Below, piece by piece: positions 39,086-48,060 of a DNA stretch of 64,000 nt; within the stretch, counting starts at the first letter, position 1; each line of letters starts with the position of its first letter. The translations under genes and the position numbers were made by a program. A model generated the notes under the pieces. The model was not told where the DNA came from and ran no database searches. It saw nothing but the letters and a program-made list of their open reading frames with translations. The stretch is from an uncultured Gemmiger sp. (GTDB lineage: Bacteria; Bacillota; Clostridia; Oscillospirales; Ruminococcaceae), in the NCBI RefSeq assembly GCF_934561205.1, contig NZ_CAKTFU010000008.1, forward strand, positions 1 through 64,000. Direction: 5' to 3'.

Positions 39086-39499
39086 ATGACGATCGCACTG
39101 ATTGCGCATGATTCCAAAAAAGAGCTTATGGCGGATTTTTGCCGCGCGTATAAGCATATCCTTTCCCAGCACACCCTGATTGCAACCGGCACGACCGGGC
39201 ATCTGGTGGAGGAAAAGGCCGGGCTGCCCGTGCAGAAGTTTATGTCCGGCAGCCTGGGCGGCGACCAGCAGATCATGACCCGCATCGCCTGCAACGAGGT
39301 GGATATGCTGCTGTTTTTGCGCGACCCCATCAGTGCAAAGCCCAACGAGCCGTTTGAAATGCAGTTGCTGCGTGTCTGTGATGTGCACAACGTGCCTGCT
39401 GCCACCAACATCGCCACCGCTGAAATGCTGGTGCTGGGTCTTGGCCGCGGCGACTTGGATTGGCGCACCATCATTCCCCCGCAGCAGCTGCAGGTATAA
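39086..39499 (+). CDS. mgsA: Methylglyoxal synthase
   Basis: The 137-aa protein begins MTIALIAHDSKKELM and has TGTTGHLVEEKAGLPVQKF, the GSLGGDQQI phosphate-binding loop and FLRDPISAKPNEPF, all typical of MgsA (length about 130-155 aa). It converts dihydroxyacetone phosphate to methylglyoxal, a glycolytic overflow route. It follows minD by 39 bp. Confidence 0.96.
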   Translation: MTIALIAHDSKKELMADFCRAYKHILSQHTLIATGTTGHLVEEKAGLPVQKFMSGSLGGDQQIMTRIACNEVDMLLFLRDPISAKPNEPFEMQLLRVCDVHNVPAATNIATAEMLVLGLGRGDLDWRTIIPPQQLQV

Positions 39500-39601
39500 G
39501 CAAAATTTTACGTCAGCGCTGCGCGTGCAGCGCACAGATTTCAGAGTTCAAAAACGGTGTGTCCGCCAGGCGGGCGCACCGTTTTTTTTGCGCACAAAAC
39601 T

Positions 39602-39636
39602 AAAAGGGCCTTTCCCTGTTCGGGAAAGGCCCTTAA
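39602..39636. terminator. Terminator between mgsA and HU
   Basis: AAAAGGGCCTTTCCC pairs with GGGAAAGGCCCTT around TGTTC, with T/A-rich edges. It serves the minus-strand HU gene and possibly mgsA. Confidence 0.75.
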
Positions 39637-39653
39637 CAACTTCGGTCTTGTGA

Positions 39654-39929
39654 TTACTTGGCAACTTTGTCCTTCAGGCGGCCGCTGGCTTTGAAGCCGG
39701 GGATGGCAGTCGGCTCCAGCTTGCTGGTGACCTTGGTCTTGGGGTTGGTGAAGTTCTTGGTCTGGCGCTCGCGCATCTCGAAGCGGCCAAAGCCGGCGAT
39801 GGTGACCTTGTCGCCGCTCTTCAGCACATCACCGATGGTGCCGAAGATGCCGTCCATAACCTTTTCTACTTCATTGCAGGACAGGTTGGTTTCGTTTGCC
39901 ACTTTAGTAATCAACTGAGATCTGGTCAT
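39654..39929 (-). CDS. HU-family DNA-binding protein
   Basis: The 91-aa protein starts MTRSQLITKVANETNLS and has the HU beta-arm signature GFGRFEMRERQTKNFTNPKT (near 46-65). It is a nucleoid protein that bends DNA. The promoter is TTGATT-17-TATAAT at 39985-40013 on the minus strand. Confidence 0.96.
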   Translation of the reverse strand: MTRSQLITKVANETNLSCNEVEKVMDGIFGTIGDVLKSGDKVTIAGFGRFEMRERQTKNFTNPKTKVTSKLEPTAIPGFKASGRLKDKVAK

Positions 39930-39984
39930 AATATCATTAACTCCCTATCACTTAGGCATATTGCCCAGAATTGTTACGTTCCAT

Positions 39985-40013
39985 ATTATAGAGAAAATTG
40001 TGCGCAGAATCAA
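39985..40013 (-). promoter_or_regulatory. Promoter of the HU gene
   Basis: On the minus strand TTGATT (40008-40013) and TATAAT (39985-39990) are 17 bp apart, giving a leader of about 50 nt. Confidence 0.75.
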
Positions 40014-40136
40014 GCGTTTTTTACCAATTCCACACAAAATCGTCAAATGCCATAAAAAACATGGTAAATTTTGTTGAAAAATTCGTCACTTGGTGGATTG
40101 AAATATTTCAAACCGATACATCGTGCTTTTTTGACG

Positions 40137-40165
40137 CAAAAGCCCGCGCCCTTGCGGGCGCGGGC
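40137..40165 (-). terminator. Terminator of the pyr-car operon
   Basis: GCCCGCGCCC and GGGCGCGGGC arms, followed by TTTTGCG on the minus strand, 13 bp after the carB stop. Confidence 0.75.
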
Positions 40166-40177
40166 ACATGGCTGTGT

Positions 40178-43100
40178 TTATTTGCCGGCAGCGGCGTCGC
40201 GGTGCAGGGCTGCCACGTCCACCAGCTCCATTTCGCTGATGTCATGGTCGCCGCGCAAGGCGTCTACCAGCACGCGGGCGGTGTCCATGGCCGTGATGGT
40301 CGGGATGGACAGCTCGGTCGCCTTGCGGCGGAACTTAACGGAATCACGGTGCGGGTCGCGGCCGTGCGGGCTGGTGGAAATAATGTAGTCCACCAGGCCG
40401 CTTTCCAGCAGGTCCAGCACGTTGGGGCGCGCCTCGCTCATCTGGCGCACGACGCTGCAGGGCACCATCTGGCCGTTGAGGAACTTGGCGGTGCCGGGGG
40501 TGCCGTAGATCTTGTAGCCGTAGTCGTGCAGCTTCCAGGCCAGCTCGGCAGCCTCGGGCTTGTCGCTGTCCTTGACCGAGATGATCACGCAGGAGCCGGG
40601 GCCGGGGGTCTTGAACTGGTAACCGGCAGCCACAAGGCCCTTCATCATCGCCTCGTGGAAGTTGGGCGCAATGCCCAGTACCTCGCCGGTGGATTTCATC
40701 TCGGGTCCCAGCATGGTGTCCACGCCGTGCAGCTTCAGGAAGCTGTACACAGGCACCTTGATGGCAGTGTAGGGGCTTTGCCCGTTGCGCCACAGGCCGG
40801 TGCCGTAGCCCATATCCTTGAGCTTTTCGCCCAGGGTGCAGCGCACGGCCAGATCGACCATGGGTACGCCGGTAACCTTGGAGATGTAGGGCACGGTACG
40901 GGAGGAACGGGGGTTGACCTCAATGACATAGACGCGGTCGTTCTGCACCGCGTACTGCACGTTGACCAGACCCACGACCTTCAGCTCGCGGGCAAAACGT
41001 CCGGTGTAATCGACCAGCGTGTCGATGACCTTCTGGCTGAAGGTGTACGGCGGGTAAACGCAGATGGAGTCGCCGGAGTGTACGCCGGTGCGCTCGACCT
41101 GCTGCATGATGCCGGGCACCAGATAATCGGTGCCGTCGCAGATGGCGTCGACCTCGCACTCGGTGCCAAGGATGTACTTGTCCATCAGCACGGGGTGGCT
41201 CATGTCAACATGCTTGGTGATAACGCCCATGTACTCGGTGACGTCGGCAGAGTTGTACGCCACGATCATGTTCTGGCCGCCCAAAACGTAGGACGGGCGC
41301 ATCAGCACGGGGTAGCCGACCTCCTGCGCCGCCTGCAGGGCTTCCTCCAGCGTGTAGACGGTGCGGCCCTCGGGGCGGGGAATGCCGCAGCGCTCCAGCA
41401 GCTCGTCAAAGCGCTCGCGGTCCTCGGCCTCGTCGATGGCGTCGGCCGGGGTGCCCAGAATGGGCAGGCCGATGTCGTCCATATGCTTGGCCAGCTTGAT
41501 GGCGGTCTGACCGCCGAACTGCACCAGGCAGCCGTCGGGCTTTTCGGTGGCGATGATCTGATCCACGCTCTCGGGGTTCAGCGGGTCAAAGTACAGGCGG
41601 TCGCCGGTGTCAAAGTCGGTGGAAACGGTTTCGGGGTTGTTGTTGACCAGCACCGCCTCGCAGCCGTGCTTTTTCAGCGTCCAGACCGCGTGAACAGAGC
41701 AGTAGTCAAACTCGATGCCCTGACCGATGCGGATAGGGCCGGAGCCGAATACCAGCACCTTTTTCTTGTTGGGGTCGCTGCGCTCGGCAATGAACTGCGC
41801 CGCCTCGTTGTCGGCATCGCAGGTGGAGTAGAAATACGGCGTCTTAGCGGCAAATTCTGCGGCGCAGGTATCGACCATTTTGAAGGCTGCACCGGGGTGG
41901 GCGGGCAGCGTTTCGGCGCCGGACAGGCGCCGGATGGTCTTGTCCAAAAAGCCCAGCTTTTTGGCGGCGAGGTACTTTTCCTCGGTCAGGGCGCCGTTTT
42001 GCAGCGCTATTTCCATATCGGCGAGGTGCTGCAGCTTGTCCAGGAACCACCAGTCGATCTTGGTGATGTCGTAGATGGTGTCGTGCGGCACGCCGCGCTT
42101 GAGGGCTTCGTACACGCAGAAGGCGCGCTCGGAGTCCTGCACATGCAGATGCTCGATGATCTCCTCGGTGGAAAGCTTTTCAAAGTCGGGCAGGGTCATC
42201 GTGTCCAGACCCAGCTCGGTGGAGGAAACAGCCTTCATCATGGCGTGTTCAAAGCTGTTGCCGATTGCCATGACCTCGCCGGTCGCCATCATCTGGGTGC
42301 CCAGCGACTTGTCGGCGTAGACGAACTTGTCAAACGGCCATTTGGGGTATTTTACGACGACGTAGTCCAGCGCAGGCTCAAAGCAGGCGCAGGTTTCGCC
42401 GGTGACATCGTTGGTGATCTCGTCCAGCGTGTAGCCGAGGGCGATCTTTGTGGCAACCTTGGCGATGGGATAGCCCGTCGCCTTGGACGCCAGCGCGGAG
42501 GAGCGCGACACACGGGGGTTGACCTCGATGACCGCGTACTCGAAGGAGTCGGGCTTTAAGGCAAACTGGCAGTTGCAGCCGCCCTCGATGCCCAGCTCGG
42601 TGATGATATCCAGCGCGGCGGTGCGCAGCATCTGGTACTCTTTATCGGACAGGGTCTGGCTGGGCGCCACGACGATGGAGTCGCCGGTGTGGATGCCGAC
42701 GGGGTCCAGGTTTTCCATATTGCAGACGGTGATGACGTTGCCCTTGGAGTCGCGCATGACCTCGTATTCAATTTCCTTCCAGCCGGAGATGCACTTTTCC
42801 ACCAGAATCTGGTGGATGGGGGAAAGCCGCAGACCGTTGGTGGCGATCTCGTGCAGCTTGTCGCGGTCCTCGCAGATGCCGCCGCCGGTGCCGCCCATGG
42901 TAAAGGCGGGGCGCACGATGACGGGGTAACCGATGACCTCGGCAAAATTCAGCGCATCGTCCAGATCTTCCACGACCTTGGAGGGGATGATAGGCTGGTG
43001 CAGCTTTTCCATCGTGTCCTTGAACAGCTGGCGATCCTCGGCACGGTCAATGGTGTCGGGCTTGCAGGCGAGCAGGCGCACGCCGCTGCGATCCAAAAAG

Positions 43101-43417
43101 CCGCTGCGGGCCAGTTCCATCGAGAGGTTCAAACCCGTCTGACCGCCGAGGTTGGGCAGGATGGCATCGGGCTTTTCTTTTTCGATGATGCGCTCGACGA
43201 CCTCGGCCGTCAGCGGCTCGATGTAGACATGGTCGGCAATATCGGGGTCGGTCATAATGGTAGCGGGGTTGGAGTTGACGAGAACCGTTTCCACACCCTC
43301 GGATTTCAATGCGCGGCAGGCCTGTGTGCCGGAGTAGTCAAACTCCGCCGCCTGGCCGATGATAATGGGGCCGGAACCGATCACCAGCACCTTTTTGATA
43401 CGCGGGTCTTTAGGCAT
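40178..43417 (-). CDS. carB: Carbamoyl-phosphate synthase large chain
   Basis: The 1079-aa protein has two ATP-grasp halves (each starting with a VLVIGSGPI/VLVFGSGPI motif, near residues 9 and 558) and a C-terminal MGS-like regulatory domain (about 935-1075). It makes carbamoyl phosphate from ammonia, bicarbonate and two ATP. Length is normal. It overlaps carA by 8 bp and ends the pyrimidine operon. Confidence 0.98.
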   Translation of the reverse strand: MPKDPRIKKVLVIGSGPIIIGQAAEFDYSGTQACRALKSEGVETVLVNSNPATIMTDPDIADHVYIEPLTAEVVERIIEKEKPDAILPNLGGQTGLNLSMELARSGFLDRSGVRLLACKPDTIDRAEDRQLFKDTMEKLHQPIIPSKVVEDLDDALNFAEVIGYPVIVRPAFTMGGTGGGICEDRDKLHEIATNGLRLSPIHQILVEKCISGWKEIEYEVMRDSKGNVITVCNMENLDPVGIHTGDSIVVAPSQTLSDKEYQMLRTAALDIITELGIEGGCNCQFALKPDSFEYAVIEVNPRVSRSSALASKATGYPIAKVATKIALGYTLDEITNDVTGETCACFEPALDYVVVKYPKWPFDKFVYADKSLGTQMMATGEVMAIGNSFEHAMMKAVSSTELGLDTMTLPDFEKLSTEEIIEHLHVQDSERAFCVYEALKRGVPHDTIYDITKIDWWFLDKLQHLADMEIALQNGALTEEKYLAAKKLGFLDKTIRRLSGAETLPAHPGAAFKMVDTCAAEFAAKTPYFYSTCDADNEAAQFIAERSDPNKKKVLVFGSGPIRIGQGIEFDYCSVHAVWTLKKHGCEAVLVNNNPETVSTDFDTGDRLYFDPLNPESVDQIIATEKPDGCLVQFGGQTAIKLAKHMDDIGLPILGTPADAIDEAEDRERFDELLERCGIPRPEGRTVYTLEEALQAAQEVGYPVLMRPSYVLGGQNMIVAYNSADVTEYMGVITKHVDMSHPVLMDKYILGTECEVDAICDGTDYLVPGIMQQVERTGVHSGDSICVYPPYTFSQKVIDTLVDYTGRFARELKVVGLVNVQYAVQNDRVYVIEVNPRSSRTVPYISKVTGVPMVDLAVRCTLGEKLKDMGYGTGLWRNGQSPYTAIKVPVYSFLKLHGVDTMLGPEMKSTGEVLGIAPNFHEAMMKGLVAAGYQFKTPGPGSCVIISVKDSDKPEAAELAWKLHDYGYKIYGTPGTAKFLNGQMVPCSVVRQMSEARPNVLDLLESGLVDYIISTSPHGRDPHRDSVKFRRKATELSIPTITAMDTARVLVDALRGDHDISEMELVDVAALHRDAAAGK

Positions 43418-44549
43418 CGTTGATCACTCCTTTTGCTGCGAGCATACGCTTGACGAACTCGTCAAACAGGAACTCGGTATCCTTGGGGCCGCCGTTAGCT
43501 TCGGGGTGGAACTGCACGGTAAAGCAGTTCCACTTGAAATAATCCATACCCTCGCAGGTGCCGTCGTTGGCGTTGAAATAACTCATCTTGCCGACGGTTT
43601 CGGGCAGGGTGTCCGCCATAACCGCGTAGCCGTGGTTCTGGCTGGTGATAAAGGTGCGCTGCTTGGCAGGGCTGGTGACGGGCTGATTGGCGCCGCGATG
43701 CCCGTATTTGAGCTTGCAGGTCTTGGCGCCGGCAGCCAGCGCGGTGAGCTGATGGCCCAGGCAGATGCCGAAGGTGGGGATGCCGGTGTCCAGCATCTCT
43801 TTGATGTTGGCGATGATGCCGACGTTTTCCGCCGGGTCGCCGGGACCGTTGGAGAGCATCAGCCCATCGGGGTTGAGAGCTGCCAGCTCGGCGGCGGTGG
43901 CGGTGCCGGGCAAGACCGTGACACGGCAGCCGCGCTTTTGCAGGCAGCGCACGATGTTATTTTTGCAGCCGAGATCCAGCAGCGCGACGTGCAGCGGGGT
44001 CTCGACCTCGCGCCCGTCGATGACGTTGGTGGTCGGCTCAAAAGTCTTAGGTGCAGTGCAGGTCACCGTTGCCACAGCCTCGGTGACGGCATAGGCGGTG
44101 ATGGCGGGCATCAGGGCTGCCTTTTTCTCCAGCTCGGCATCGGGGTCGAACTCGGTGGTGATGGCGCCGTTCATAACGCCGCTTTCGCGCAGGGTGCGGG
44201 TCAGGCTGCGGGTGTCAACGCCCTCAATGCCGATGATGCCGTTCTTTTTTAAGAAGGCATCCAGCGTTTCCTCGCTGCGGAAGTTGGAGGGGGTCTTGCA
44301 CGCCTCGCGCACAATGTAGCCCTTGGCCCAGATCTTGCCGCTTTCGACGTCCTCGGAATTCATACCGTAGTTGCCGATCAGCGGGTAGGTCTGGGTGATG
44401 ATTTGACCGTAATAGCTGGGGTCGGTCAGCGTTTCTTCAAAGCCGACCATACCGGTGGCAAACACGACCTCACCGATGGTGGTACCGGGGCAGCCGATGC
44501 TTTGCCCGCGGAACACCTGACCGTTTGCCAAAATCAGATATGACTGCAT
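43410..44549 (-). CDS. carA: Carbamoyl-phosphate synthase small chain
   Basis: The 379-aa glutaminase subunit has the N-terminal CarA domain (MQSYLILANGQVFRG) and a class I GATase domain with GICLGHQLTAL (Cys nucleophile near residue 265) and FHPEANGGP (catalytic His near 349). It supplies ammonia to CarB. The ribosome site is TAGGAG. A repeat-filled 285-bp gap separates it from pyrE. Confidence 0.98.
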   Translation of the reverse strand: MQSYLILANGQVFRGQSIGCPGTTIGEVVFATGMVGFEETLTDPSYYGQIITQTYPLIGNYGMNSEDVESGKIWAKGYIVREACKTPSNFRSEETLDAFLKKNGIIGIEGVDTRSLTRTLRESGVMNGAITTEFDPDAELEKKAALMPAITAYAVTEAVATVTCTAPKTFEPTTNVIDGREVETPLHVALLDLGCKNNIVRCLQKRGCRVTVLPGTATAAELAALNPDGLMLSNGPGDPAENVGIIANIKEMLDTGIPTFGICLGHQLTALAAGAKTCKLKYGHRGANQPVTSPAKQRTFITSQNHGYAVMADTLPETVGKMSYFNANDGTCEGMDYFKWNCFTVQFHPEANGGPKDTEFLFDEFVKRMLAAKGVINDA

Positions 44550-44834
44550 AGTTATCTCCTACCTGTTGTGTTTAGAGTGAAGAGTTTAGAGTGCAGAGTG
44601 TCAATAAACCTAATGGGACGATTGCGAATTTCCGCCGGGTTTGTAGGGGCGAGCATTGCTCGCCCGCGCCCGTTTGCCTTGCAAGAAAACCGCCCCGGAA
44701 AACGCGATACCGCGCCAAATTGCCGGGCGACCGATGGTCGCCCCTACACATTCCGTATGCCAAGATCAAGTGTGCGCGTGCGCACACACCGCATCTTAAC
44801 TCTTAACTCTTAACTCTTAACTCTCAACCTTGTA
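44550..44834. repeat. Repeat cluster inside the pyr operon
   Basis: No gene is supported here. A 105-bp element at 44643-44747 has the same ends GTAGGGGCGA and TCGCCCCTAC as 28515-28604 and 58634-58723. A GTGTGCGCG/CGCACAC palindrome (about 44770-44787) is followed by a TTAACTC heptamer repeated about four times (44796-44825). Confidence 0.75.
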
Positions 44835-45431
44835 TCACAGCGTCTGCTTGGCCGCTTCCTTCATCTTGCGGCTGCCCAGATGCACCAAAGGCAGCTTGCC
44901 CTCCTTGCAGATGGGGCACTCCTCGGGGGCGTAGTTGGGCAGGTCCAGCTTGAGGGCGCTTGCCACGATGGGGATCGGGGACGGTGCCTCGGCGCGGGTG
45001 CGGTCCACCACGCAGGCAATGCCCACGCAGATGCCGCCGTTTTCTTCGATAACACGCTTGGTTTCCAGGCTGGAAACGCCGGTGGTGACAACGTCCTCGG
45101 CAATGACGCAGCGCTCGCCGGGGTGAATTTTGAAGCGCTTCAGGGTCATAACGTTATCCACGCGCTCGGTAAAGATGGCGCGCTTGCCCATCTGGCGGCC
45201 CAGCTCGTAGGCGTAGACGATGCCGCCCATGGCGGGGCCGACGACGACGTCAATGTTCAGCTCCTTCAGCTTTTCGGCAACGGGTGCCATGACCTCGGCG
45301 CACTTGTCGGGGTACTGCTGCAAAAACGCCATCTGGCAGTATGCGCCGGAGTGGCGGCCCGAGGAAAGCAGGAAATGCCCCTCCAAAAATGCTTCACATT
45401 CCTTCAATACTTCAATCGCTTCGCGTGCCAT
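44835..45431 (-). CDS. pyrE: Orotate phosphoribosyltransferase
   Basis: The start at 45431 (MAREAIEVLKECEAF) follows GGAGGG. The 198-aa protein has the PRPP-binding motif CVIAEDVVTTG (near residue 112) and VVGPAMGGIVYAYELG (near 68). It adds ribose 5-phosphate to orotate. Fifth gene of the operon. Confidence 0.97.
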   Translation of the reverse strand: MAREAIEVLKECEAFLEGHFLLSSGRHSGAYCQMAFLQQYPDKCAEVMAPVAEKLKELNIDVVVGPAMGGIVYAYELGRQMGKRAIFTERVDNVMTLKRFKIHPGERCVIAEDVVTTGVSSLETKRVIEENGGICVGIACVVDRTRAEAPSPIPIVASALKLDLPNYAPEECPICKEGKLPLVHLGSRKMKEAAKQTL

Positions 45432-45503
45432 AGTGTAGCCCTCCTGTATATTATTCATCTTATACTAGCATATTTTGCATATAAATGCAAGTGTTTTGTA
45501 TTT

Positions 45504-46412
45504 TTAATCTCTGGCGCAGCCGCGGATCTCGTCCAGCGTCTTGACGCCGTGGGCGTCCATCCAGTCGCCGATCTCGGCGGTGATGCGGGTGCAGGCCTTG
45601 GGGTCAAGGAAGTTCGCGGTGCCCACCTGCACGCAGGCCGCGCCCGCCATAATAAATTCCAGCGCATCGCGCCCGGTCAAAATGCCGCCTAAGCCGACCA
45701 CGGGGATATTGACCGCGCCGACTGCCTGCCAGACCATGCGCAGCGCAATGGGGCGCACCGCCGGGCCGGACAGCCCCGCAAAGACGTTGTTGAACACGGG
45801 GCGGCGCTTTTCCAGATCCACCGCGCAGGCCTGGAAGGTATTGCACAGGCTGATGCCGTCGGCACCCGCTGCCTCCACCGCCTTGCACATCTCGGGGATG
45901 CTTTCCGCCTGCGGGCTGAGCTTGACGACCAGCGGCACCGTGCAGACCTTGCGCACGGCGCTGACGACCTCCTCGGCATCCTTGGCGCGGATGCCGAAGG
46001 CAAGGCCGCCCTGCTTGACGTTGGGGCAGCTGATGTTCAGCTCCAGAATATCCACACCGGCGGCGCAGAGTTTCTGCACACCTTCGACATTTTCTTCAAT
46101 GGTATGTCCGCCGAGGTTTGCCCACACGGTGGTGCCGCAGCGGCGCATGGCGGGCAGCTCGCAGTCGATAAAATGCTGCACACCGGGGTTTTGCAGGCCG
46201 ATGGAGTTCATCAGCCCCGACGGGGTTTCGTACAGGCGCTCGCCCTCGTTGCCGGGCTGCCCGTGCAGGGTCAGCCCCTTGCCGGAAATGCCGCCCAGCA
46301 GGCGCAGATCCTCAATATCGGCGTACTCGGGACCAAAGCCGAAGGTGCCGGACGCGGCCACCACAGGGCCGGCCAGACGCTTGCCCAAAAAGTCTACATG
46401 CAGGTCTGCCAT
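45504..46412 (-). CDS. pyrD: Dihydroorotate dehydrogenase, catalytic subunit (class 1B)
   Basis: The 302-aa FMN enzyme has LNISCPNVKQGG (catalytic Cys near residue 130), GVQKLCAAGVD and a C-terminal VGLGGILTGRDALEFIMAGA phosphate-binding stretch. Its start overlaps the pyrK stop (TGATG). Together with PyrK it forms the NAD-linked type 1B enzyme. Confidence 0.97.
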   Translation of the reverse strand: MADLHVDFLGKRLAGPVVAASGTFGFGPEYADIEDLRLLGGISGKGLTLHGQPGNEGERLYETPSGLMNSIGLQNPGVQHFIDCELPAMRRCGTTVWANLGGHTIEENVEGVQKLCAAGVDILELNISCPNVKQGGLAFGIRAKDAEEVVSAVRKVCTVPLVVKLSPQAESIPEMCKAVEAAGADGISLCNTFQACAVDLEKRRPVFNNVFAGLSGPAVRPIALRMVWQAVGAVNIPVVGLGGILTGRDALEFIMAGAACVQVGTANFLDPKACTRITAEIGDWMDAHGVKTLDEIRGCARD

Positions 46413-47188
46413 CAGTCAAACACCTCCTGTGCGGGGAACACCGGGCCGTCCTTGCAGACGGTGACCGGGCCGATCTTGCTGTGGCAGGTGCAGCCCAGGC
46501 AGGCACCCAGACCACACGCCATCTTCTTTTCCAAGCTGGCAAGGCAGGGCGTGCCGGCGGCGGCGCACAGCTTGGCAACGCCGCGCATCATGACCATGGG
46601 GCCGCAGGTCAGCACAATGTCATACGCGGCTGCGTCCAGCAGGTCGGTGACCAGGCCGTGATGCCCCTCGTTGCCGGAATCCGTCGCCACAGCGATGGTT
46701 TCGCAGTAGGGGGCAAAGGCGTCCAGCCCGTAGCTTGCATCGCGGAAGCCCACGAACAGCTGCGGCTTTACGCCGTTTTCGGCCAATTCTGCGCACAGCT
46801 GCAGCAGCGGCGCGGTGCCGATGCCGCCGCCCACGACGGCGATTTTTTTGTTTTCTGCCGCCAGCGCCGCCGCGTCAAAGCCGTTGCCGCAGGGGCCTGT
46901 GACCGTCAGCGTGTTGCCGGGCTCAAGCGCTGCCAGCTTTTGGGTGCCTTCGCCCTTGATTTGGAACAAAAAGGTCAGCGTATCGCTGTTTTTATCGTAA
47001 GCGTGGACACTGATGGGGCGGGAAAGCACCGGTGTTTCGCCCGCGCCCCAGCACCGCAGCATATAAAACTGCCCGGCGTGGGGGCGGTGGGCGGCGTCCT
47101 GCCCGTTCAGCGCCACGTCAATGCGGCAGATGTCCGCCGCGAGGTTCTGTTTGGCGGCTACCTTAGCCGAGAAGCTTGCTGCACTCAC
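46412..47188 (-). CDS. pyrK: Dihydroorotate dehydrogenase electron-transfer subunit
   Basis: The start is taken as GTG at 47188, 9 bp after GGAGG within the pyrF end; a longer frame to 47239 lacks a good site. The 258-aa protein has FAD- and NAD-binding regions (LSRPISVHAYD; VVGGGIGTAPLLQL) and a C-terminal 2Fe-2S site MACGLGACLGCTCHS plus a later Cys. It passes electrons from PyrD to NAD. Confidence 0.93.
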   Translation of the reverse strand: MSAASFSAKVAAKQNLAADICRIDVALNGQDAAHRPHAGQFYMLRCWGAGETPVLSRPISVHAYDKNSDTLTFLFQIKGEGTQKLAALEPGNTLTVTGPCGNGFDAAALAAENKKIAVVGGGIGTAPLLQLCAELAENGVKPQLFVGFRDASYGLDAFAPYCETIAVATDSGNEGHHGLVTDLLDAAAYDIVLTCGPMVMMRGVAKLCAAAGTPCLASLEKKMACGLGACLGCTCHSKIGPVTVCKDGPVFPAQEVFD

Positions 47189-48032
47189 CCTGAATATCCT
47201 CCCGCATACGCACACATTCGTTGTAGGCTGCCTCGTCAAAGGCTACGCCGGGTTGTTTCTTGTAGGCCAGCAGGATGCCGCGGCTGGAGTTGACCACGCC
47301 GCCGTTGCCTGCGTTCATATAGCGGGCAATGTCCGCCGCCTTGCCGCCCTGTGCGCCGTAGCCGGGAATCAGGAAGAAGGTGTTCTTGTAGGCATTGCGG
47401 ATGGCGGTGGCCTCCTCGGTGTGGGTGCCGCCGATGACCAGACCCACGCTGGAGTAGCCGTGTTCGCCCATATAGTCCTTGCCCAGCTCGGTCAGGCTGT
47501 CGCCGACGAGGTCGTAGATATGGCGTCCGTCGTCCAGCTTTTTGTACTCAAAGTCCTTGGCACCGGGGTTGGAGGTGCGGCACAGCACAAACACGCCCTT
47601 GCCCTGCTCGGCGCAGTACGGCAGATACGGGCTGATGGAGTCAAGCCCCATATAGGGTGCCAGCGTGATGAGGTCGGCCTCAAAATCGCCGGTAAAGTGC
47701 GCCTTGGCGTACATTTCGGCAGTCTTGGCGATGTCGCCGCGCTTGATGTCCGCAATGACGGGCAGCCCGGTGGCGCGTGCCAGCTTGAGGGTTTCGGCAT
47801 AGGCGCGCATACCGTCCAGACCTAAGGATTCATAGTAGGCGATCTGCACCTTGTAGCAGCCCGCCACGCCCTTGGTGGCGTCGATCAGGGCGCGGTTGAA
47901 GTCCACCACGTTCTCCCCTGCCGTCTTGGCGGCATCGGTGGCGGGCAGATAGCCGATCTCGGTATCCAGACCCACGCAGACAGGGCCGTTGGCGGCAACG
48001 CTCTCGTACAGTTTGTCCATGCTGGTAATCAT
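47163..48032 (-). CDS. pyrF: Orotidine 5'-phosphate decarboxylase (type 2)
   Basis: The 289-aa protein has the catalytic loop ADIKRGDIAKTAEMYA (Asp-Lys-Asp, near residue 90) and starts VCVGLDTEIGYLP near 20. The length and N terminus are those of type 2 PyrF. It makes UMP. Ribosome site GGGAGG; overlaps pyrK by about 26 bp. Confidence 0.96.
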   Translation of the reverse strand: MITSMDKLYESVAANGPVCVGLDTEIGYLPATDAAKTAGENVVDFNRALIDATKGVAGCYKVQIAYYESLGLDGMRAYAETLKLARATGLPVIADIKRGDIAKTAEMYAKAHFTGDFEADLITLAPYMGLDSISPYLPYCAEQGKGVFVLCRTSNPGAKDFEYKKLDDGRHIYDLVGDSLTELGKDYMGEHGYSSVGLVIGGTHTEEATAIRNAYKNTFFLIPGYGAQGGKAADIARYMNAGNGGVVNSSRGILLAYKKQPGVAFDEAAYNECVRMREDIQGECSKLLG

Positions 48033-48060
48033 CTTTATATCCTCCCGTATTTATAATGCT

